Below the pieces are notes generated by a model. The model was not told where the DNA came from, searched no databases, and saw nothing but the letters and a program-made list of their open reading frames with translations. Positions 57,449 to 64,000 of a DNA stretch of 64,000 bases are shown here, one piece after another. The position numbers and the translations under genes are program-made. The first letter of the stretch is position 1; every line of letters begins with the position of its first letter. Origin of the DNA: Nakataea oryzae (lineage: Eukaryota; Ascomycota; Sordariomycetes; Magnaporthales; Magnaporthaceae); NCBI GenBank assembly GCA_003049435.1, contig PYSQ01000031.1, forward strand, positions 62,001 through 126,000, in the 5' to 3' direction.

Positions 57449-58628
57449 ATGGCATCGGCTGTAGCAAAGCCCACAAAGTAGGTTCTTCCTGCGACCAACG
57501 CTGCCGCCGGCAATCCAGGGGAACGCCGAGCAAAACAGAAATGGAGGGACGCGAGACGGAAATGGCCGAACCGGGCGCCGAGATGGCATGAATGACAGGG
57601 AGCTGACGGCTTTTCTTTTTCTTTTTCTTTTTTGTCGACTAGGCCTCTGGCTTGGGCCGACGACGATGACGTGGACGAGGGCACGCCCACGACGGACAGG
57701 CTGCCGGATCCGCAGACCATCGTGAACAAGGACGGCACCAAGACCATCATCAGCTGGCGCTACAACGACATGAACCAAAAGGTCAAGACGACGCGCCGCG
57801 TGCGCCTGACGACGCACCGTGAGGTCGTCAGCCCCCGCGTCGCCGACCGCAAGACGTGGGCCAAGTTCGGCCTCTCGGCCAAGGACCCCGCCGGCCCCGC
57901 CGCCGACACCACCTCGGTCGCCGAGAACATCATCTTCAAGCCCTCGGCCAACTGGCGCAAGGACGCAAAGGACGAGTCCAAGGACGCAAACGCAAACGCC
58001 ATGAAGGACAAGCTCAAGGACAAGAAGGTCAAGTGCCGTATCTGCAACGGCGAGCACTTTACCGCCCGCTGTCCCTACAAGGACACCATGGCCCCCGTCG
58101 GCGAGGCCACGCCCGGCGGTGCCGGCCCCGGCCCCGGCGCCGACCTGGGTCTCGGCGACGACATGGGCGGTGCTGGGGGCGCGGGCGCCGGTAAGAAGGG
58201 CTCCTATGTGCCCCCCGCGCTGCGCAACGGCGGCAAGGAGGGCGAGAAGATGGGCGGCGCTGGCGGAAAGTACGGCGAGAGGGACGACCTTGCGACCCTT
58301 CGTGTCACCAACGTGAGCCCCACTTCCCTCCATCTCTCTGGCTCTCTACTCTCTGGACCATCACGTTCGCTTGCTGGCACTGACAAAACAAAACAAAAAA
58401 CAGGTTTCGGAGATGGCAGAGGAACAAGAGCTGCGCGATATGTTCGAGCGGTTCGGCCGCGTCACCCGAGTCTTCCTGGCCAAGGATCGCGACACGGGCC
58501 TGGCCAAGGGCTTTGCCTTCATCAGCTTCGCCGACAGGGAAGACGCCGTCAAGGCGTGCAACAAGATGGACGGCTGGGGTTTCAAGCATCTTATTCTCAG
58601 GGTCGAGTTCGCCAAGAAGGCTACTTGA
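57449..58628 (+). CDS. TIF35: Translation initiation factor eIF3 subunit g
   Basis: This is an RNA-binding subunit of eIF3, acting in 40S scanning and reinitiation. Exons are 57449–57477, 57643–58312 and 58404–58628, giving 307 aa, normal for the family. The short first exon (MASAVAKPTK) joins to PLAWADDDDVDEG. The eIF3g N-terminal region includes RYNDMNQKVKTTRRVR and KTWAKFGLS. A CCHC-type zinc knuckle, CRICNGEHFTARCPYKD, starts near residue 141. A Gly-rich linker precedes the RRM at about 228–305, with RNP2 LRVTNVSE and RNP1 KGFAFISF (268–275). The RRM is split by the second intron directly after RNP2. It is convergent with SEC1. Identification is firm. Confidence 0.96.
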
Positions 58629-59282
58629 GCCGTCTTCTTCACCCATTTCTCCTTTCTATTCTCCCTCGCTGCGCCAACACATCTATTGCGTATTTCGTCG
58701 CTGTCTTTTCTTGGCTGGGTTTCCGCGGTCCTCACGAAAAAAGGGGCCGCGCGGATGCTGTTCCATCAGGGGTGATGGGACCGCTTGGGTTGCGAGGCCG
58801 TTGCCGCGCTAGGCACCCATGTGTACCAGATACGAACAGATAGAAAACATCGGGACCGATTGTGCATGTTTGTTGCCCTATCGCCGGCCAGCCCTGCCAA
58901 CCCACACCAACATGGAAGCTGGAAGAAAGGCACCTGGCCTTGTACGTTTGCTTGGTCTGGACAGCCACCGAGCCCGTCGAGGTGACGCGCTCCATTGCGG
59001 GCATCCCCCTGGGCTCGAGACTGTGTCGGATCCGCTTTGAAAATACATAGAAGACCTTCCAACGCCATGCTCATGCGATATCCCCGAGAAAATAAGAGCA
59101 GGATACATCATATACGAGGTGGAGGCCGAGAGGAGAGAAGAAGGAGAGAAAAAAAGAGGGGGAAAAGAAGGAAAGGGAAATGATGAAGATGATATCCAAC
59201 CACGAGGCAGAATCAAAATCGAGTCCGTAGAAAGCCACCACCAACAGTCAAACAACCGCCTGAAGGCGAAATTGTTCTTCCC
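58629..59282. other. eIF3g–SEC1 3'–3' spacer
   Basis: 654 bp contain 3' untranslated sequence and a purine-rich patch near 59125–59180. Nothing coding. Confidence 0.7.
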
Positions 59283-61931
59283 TTAGCTATGGCTCTTGGA
59301 TGATTTCTTGATTCCAAAGATATTGCGCTTTTTCTTTTCCTTCTCAGGCTTGCCCGTTGAGGGAGCAGGGCTGGGGCTGGGCGAGATGGAAGGCCGATCC
59401 TCGCCCCCGTTGATTGGCATTCCCGCTGCGCTCCCGCCGCCGCCGCCGCCGATGGACATCTGTCCCATGGCGGCCGTCGGCGGCCGCGGCCCGCCCGGAA
59501 TACCGACGCCGGCCCCCGGCGGAGGGCGAGGAGGAGCACCGCCCATGCGTGGGCCTCCCGGGCCTTGCTGCGGAATGCCCGGCATGCCTCCGCCAGGCGG
59601 CGGCGGTCGTTGCTGTCCCATGGGCGGCGGCGGCGGGCGCTCGTGCTCAAACAGGTGCGCCGGCGCCTTGGGCCGGGGCCTCTCCTGCGGCAGGTCGAGC
59701 CTGCGCTTATCAACCGACAAGTCGCCCACTTGACGCACAAACAGCGCGGGGGACACCATGTGACTGGTCGTCAGAAAGACATCACGCGAGTGCTGGGCCG
59801 ACGCCTCGTAGCACGCGCGCGCCTCGGAGTACGTGGCGCCTCCTGCCATGAAGACGATGATGCGTTGTCTGTTCTCGTTCGTGCGGCGCGAGGCTCCTGC
59901 CCAGCTGGGCTTGGCCGCCCTCAGAGAACCCTGGCCAATGGCCGCATCCTCGTTCAGATCCAACGGCGGCTTGACATAGGGAAAGCACGTCGGGTCGAGG
60001 GTTCCTTTGCAGACATGGTCCAGCATGTGCTTGACGTTCGGCTCGAAGCGAGACAGCGCATACTCCTCGTTCTGGCTGCTGAGGGTTTTAACGTCGAGCG
60101 GGAACAGCGGCGGAGGAGCTGGTCTCAGGTCCTTGAGGCCGTGAGTAGTCCTAGCGCCGACCAGCTCGAGATTGGTGATTACTTCGCCGTTCTGCAGTGG
60201 CAGCGACGCGTGGTTGAGCAGCCTCGTGACGTCCTCCGGGATGACGCCGTCTCGGTAGATTAGGTATGCCATGATGAGCCGCAGGCGGTCCGAGTGCGGG
60301 ATTGCCTCGTCGTCGAGCAAGCGCACGACCTGGTCCAGGATGTTCTTTGGTTTCCTAAAATCCTCGTCGAGCCCCGTGGCCAGAGTCTGCTCGACGGACG
60401 CAATGTCGGGGAGCTTGTGTTTCTGGAACACATTCATACACTCCTGCGCCATGGTCAAGTGCAGCGAGTAGGCCTCCTTCATCTCCTGGAACTGCGGCAG
60501 GCCCGCCAGCATGTCCTTGATGGCGTTCAGGTTCGTCGCGTCGCCGTTGCCCTCGTCGCGGAAGTGCGGGTTTTTGTCCAGGAACTTCTGGAAGTCGCCC
60601 ATGAGCTTGTCTATCGTGTCCTTCATGTGGCGATGGCGGTTGTCGACCCAGACCTTGTCCTTCTCTTGAAGCTCCATGTCCTTCTCCTCGGCTCTCGCCG
60701 TGCCCTCGTTGATGGTCATGTGGTACGAGACCTTTTCGCCTTCGCTGATGCTCAGCAAATCGTGGGCCATGGCCTGGTATGTGAACTCGTGGACGAGCGG
60801 CGCCATCAGGTCCATGGACCGGTCGGTGACGATGAGCACGCCCGGCGGCCGCGACGACGGCGGGGGGAAGTTGGGGTTCCACTGCGAGTACTCGTCTAGT
60901 TCCTCCTGGATGAAGCGGGCGAGGTGGGTGGACAGCACGCTCGCTTCGTGTAATGGGTTTTTGGGTTTGTAGTATCGGACTTTGGGATACTCCCCCAGGG
61001 TGACGCATATCCCGGTTATCTAGATGGCGTCAGGGGTCGTGTTAGCTGCAGGGCAATTCCTCACTTGGGGTAGGTTCCGGGGTGCATGCGCATGCGCATG
61101 CACGGTAGAGGGGGGAGGAAGCGCCCAAGAGCTAGCGCCGAGGGTCGGGCGCCGCCATGCACACCCACGAACCTTTTGGGCCATAGCCACCATGTGATCA
61201 CGCACGAGGTGGTTGCAGGCCGGATGGTAGAGGATCGGGAAGCTCCAAGGATCCCTAAAAGTGACCAGGTGGGACTCCCTGGGGTAGAAGTCGATGGAGA
61301 GCGTCTCGAAGCCGGCCTTCAGCTCGCGGGCGGCGGGCGAGGAGTCGATGCGACGGCGCAGCTGCGGGTCCAGCACTCCGGTCCACACCAGGAACGAGCG
61401 GCGGTACCTCCGGCGGTCAAAGTCGGCCAGTAGGCAGTCCACGATATGGGGCAGCGGGGACAGTATGTAGACGGCGTCCATGGTCGGGTTCATCTCCCGC
61501 CTATCCTCGATCAACTCGATATCTGTGCTTTGGGCCGAGGTGGCCAGCGCAGCAGCCGATCAGTATCCGGCGCGACATACAGAAAGGGCGGGTCGGGGCA
61601 GGGCATGCGCACTGGCGATGTTCTTGTCGAGGATGTCATCTTCCTTGACAACATTGTCGATGATCTTCTTGGAGTTTTCGTCTAGCACGAGGACCTTCCA
61701 CTGAGCACCAGACCACGGTTAGCAAGCAGCCAGGTTGGCGAGAGCGCACAAGCATGTGGCGGGGGGCCGGCAGGCTGTGGAATCTCACGTCTCCCTGGGT
61801 GATGTTCTGGATCGTGCCGACAATAACTACCGACGGGGGCGGGCTGTTAGCTGGGGGCGGAACGGCGGCGGCCTGTGGCGTGAGGGAGAGCACCGACTGT
61901 CATGCTGTTCTTGAATTGCCGAGACTCCCAT
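59283..61931 (-). CDS. SEC1: Sec1/Munc18-family exocytosis protein
   Basis: This SM protein binds and promotes assembled exocytic SNARE complexes at sites of secretion, including hyphal tips. Exons are 61898–61931, 61789–61826, 61613–61700, 61173–61522 and 59283–61019, giving 748 aa in frame. The start reads MGVSAIQEQHD and continues IIVGTIQNITQGDWKVLV, then NSKKIIDNVVKEDDILDKNI. Further signatures are REMNPTMDAVYILSPLPHIV, RRSFLVWTGVLDP, VLIVTDRSMDLMAPLVHEFT and FMAGGATYSEAR. After about residue 630 comes a Pro/Gly-rich tail and a basic Lys/Ser end (EKKKRNIFGIKKSSKS). The first intron uses a GTCGGT donor, unusual but GT–AG. Identification is firm; the first exon rests on frame and family resemblance. 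Confidence 0.95.
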
Positions 61932-63186
61932 CGTGGCGATGGGTGCAGGTGAAAGTGCGTGCGACGAGGGTTGGGTAGGACCAAAGCGACCCCTTCTCTT
62001 GTTTTATGGTGACAATCCAGGCCCGCCAGATGTGTTGCCAGCAATCCTTGGCGTCCCTGATGTGCCTGCTGTCCCGCCTGACTGTCTCTCTGTCGCTCTC
62101 GCTCTCGTTCTCGCTCTCGCTCTCACTGGTACTAGTACTCCTCAGTGCGCGCGTCGGCTCGCCAGATTAATCCGGATGTAGGCTTGTGGAAGGCAGCGCT
62201 TGGGGTAGGCAGCGGAGAGAGTGAGCAAAGCCAATCGCCGAAAGTGCTTCGCGTGTCGCAGATTGGGCTGTGCAGGGGCGGACTACTCGGGGACGGGATG
62301 CAACAGTCGTTATTGTGTCGGATTGTCGCGGAGAAAAGGTCCATCGAGGCCTGGTCGGTCGGGCAGTGAAGTCACCACAGGTTCTTGGACCTCCAGAAGT
62401 CTGGCTACCGTGCTGTGCTTGTGCTTGTGCTGGCCGCGCTGTGCTGTGCGCGCTGCATTCAGGGTGGCCGACTGGGCCCAGTCAAGCAAGCTCATGGTGG
62501 GGTTCATGTGGGGACTGCCCGCCTCGGAGCAGTTACACAGCTGGATACAGAACAGCACGTTTCACCATGCATTCACGCATTGCATGTGCCGACACCGGCT
62601 ACCTATGTACTGTATGTATGTCTAGGCCCAGGCTGCGTTGCCAAATATGCTCGGCCTGCGTCCACCGTATTCAAGCCTGGAACCGAGGAACTGGCGGTTT
62701 CCATCACCGAGCCACGAGCTGCCTGCAGCCAGGCGGGAGCTTATTTATGTGCTGGGTACTTGGCCTAGCACCCTTCCCCCGCACTCGACACAGATTTGAT
62801 CAGCCAAGACCAGCACGAGCCTCTTGCCCACAACCGCGCAGCTTACCATCGAGGTCAGGCATGAAATATCTCGACTCGTCGTGCCCGTGTCCTACTGCTG
62901 CTACTGCTACATGCATGGCATGGGTGCCTAGTCTAGGTGGAGAATCAGGCACACACTGCATTTCTATCAGGCCCAACCCAAAATATATGACAACGCCATG
63001 CAACCGTGGTATTTTGTTGTGCATAAATCCCTTCCAGTCATCAACTGCACCTACCAAACACTACGACTCACTCATTGACCTCATACGCTCTTGACCGCTA
63101 TCAAACGGCGAGAAAAAGAGAGATAGGTAAAAAAAAACAAGACGGATGAAAAAAGTCGCTTCCCATGGCTACACACCAAAGTAACT
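61932..63186. other. SEC1 upstream region
   Basis: 1.25 kb lie between the SEC1 start and the CHO2 3' end. It contains a degenerate TCTCGC array (62094–62126) and scattered simple sequence. No gene. Confidence 0.65.
62094..62126. repeat. Degenerate TCTCGC hexanucleotide array
   Basis: About five imperfect pyrimidine-rich units lie roughly 165–195 bp upstream of the SEC1 start codon. Confidence 0.75.
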
Positions 63187-64000
63187 TCAAGGCGTCTGTG
63201 GGAACTTCTCGTTGACTGGCGTTGTCGTACCTCTGGAACGCGACATGCTATAAGGCGCCTGAGAGGGTGAAGAAAAATGTCGATGTTAGTGTGTAAATAA
63301 AGCAAGGAAAACAGAAACAAAAAACAGATCAAGGGAAGCACCTAAAGAACTCACCAGAACTTGCTTGGCGTTACAAACGCGCCAGGCCAGCTTTCGCACG
63401 TTCCCGTCGGCAGGCACAACGGCCGGAGCGAACTCAACTCCAAACATGTGGCGGATGGCGTACACAACACGCTTGGCGTACCTGCTATCGCGCTCGACCA
63501 AACTCCCAAATGGCTCGTCCACTGTCTCCGGCGCCACTTCCGGGTCGCGGTCGAAGCAGTTGCGCACCAGCGGTAGCAGCGCAGACTCCACCGCCCGCTC
63601 GTACAGCGCGCCGCCAGCGTCCATGGTATCGGTAGCCTCCTCGTCGTCGAACCTGCCTATCTTGATCTCGAACGGCTCCGAGATGGACATGACGTTGTGC
63701 TTGCCATCGTGGTGGTACCTGAACTCGAACGTTCCTTGGGTCCACCACAGCTTGTCGCCCTCGAACACCATCTCGCCTTGAACCAGGCCTGGGCTCGACT
63801 CGACAGGTCGGTCTGCCGTCACGATGCCCTCGTCCGTCGTCCGATCGTATGCACCCGGGCATGTGGGCACCCAGCGACCCTGCGACGGCACCTCGGTCAC
63901 CTCTCGAGACCTGTTGTCGATAACCATGTACAGTCCAATCCAGTCGTGCTTGCTGTGGTTGGCCGGTGCAGTCCATTTGACCCGGATCGGCGCCCCGTAC
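63187..64000 (-). CDS. CHO2: Phosphatidylethanolamine N-methyltransferase, C-terminal part
   Basis: This membrane enzyme adds the first methyl group to phosphatidylethanolamine on the way to phosphatidylcholine. Only the end is present: an exon running out of the window (63358–64000) and a last exon at 63187–63258, joined in frame. The visible text is the soluble C-terminal domain of fungal Cho2 proteins: DWIGLYMVIDNRS, FRYHHDGKHNVMSIS, NCFDRDPEVAPETVDEPFGS, RYAKRVVYAIRHMFGVEFAP and KLAWRVCNAKQVL. The last exon gives APYSMSRSRGTTT and the end. The catalytic membrane region lies outside, so nothing can be said about activity. Identification rests on recalled similarity to Cho2 and is good. Confidence 0.87.

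Overview
The window is a gene-dense but introgenic stretch of a filamentous ascomycete nuclear genome. The evidence is short GT–AG introns with fungal donors and branch points, GC-rich exons, pyrimidine-rich leaders, and fungal-type proteins: a Zn2Cys6 regulator, a Cho2-type methyltransferase, a GH76 mannanase and a MOB3/phocein protein. A Sordariomycete is likely and Magnaporthales is plausible; that rank is inference, not proof. I see 17 protein-coding genes, two of them cut by the window edges. I see no tRNA, rRNA, transposon or CRISPR array.

Layout, left to right. 1–1764 (-): eight-exon homogentisate 1,2-dioxygenase, 3' end outside the window. 5187–6143 (+): RIB7-type riboflavin reductase. 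6770–7551 (-): CUE-domain ER membrane protein, with a 466-bp GT microsatellite upstream. 9518–12538 (-): NOT2 of CCR4–NOT. 13106–14637 (-): COG0523/ZNG1 GTPase with a 12-nt micro-exon and a GC–AG intron, divergent from MOB3 at 15390–17067 (+). 19663–22370 (-): Zn2Cys6 regulator facing an 8.4-kb gene-free region. 30787–32440 (+): membrane-anchored MOSC (mARC-like) protein. 32840–36722 (-): condensin SMC2, divergent from a DEAD-box helicase at 37269–39482 (+). 40324–41042 (-): small GPI-type secreted protein. 43462–44801 (+): GH76 mannanase. 45629–46916 (-): unrecognised coiled-coil protein. A second gene-poor region lies at 46917–53373. 53374–56241 (+): 955-aa intronless PH-domain protein. 57449–58628 (+): eIF3g. 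59283–61931 (-): SEC1. 63187–64000 (-): C-terminal part of CHO2.

The genes do not form a metabolic cluster. They are mostly housekeeping functions (transcription and mRNA decay, chromosome condensation, translation initiation, exocytosis, phospholipid and riboflavin synthesis, metal handling), with one regulator and a cell-wall/secretory pair. I assembled exons by hand from splice motifs, reading frame and family conservation. The coding lengths of all complete multi-exon models close in frame, which is the main internal check. I did not find one single new multi-gene system. The most interesting items are the ZNG1 micro-exon/GC–AG arrangement, the very long GT/CG alternating tract, the gene-free approach to the Zn2Cys6 gene, and two unfamiliar proteins (PH-domain and coiled-coil).
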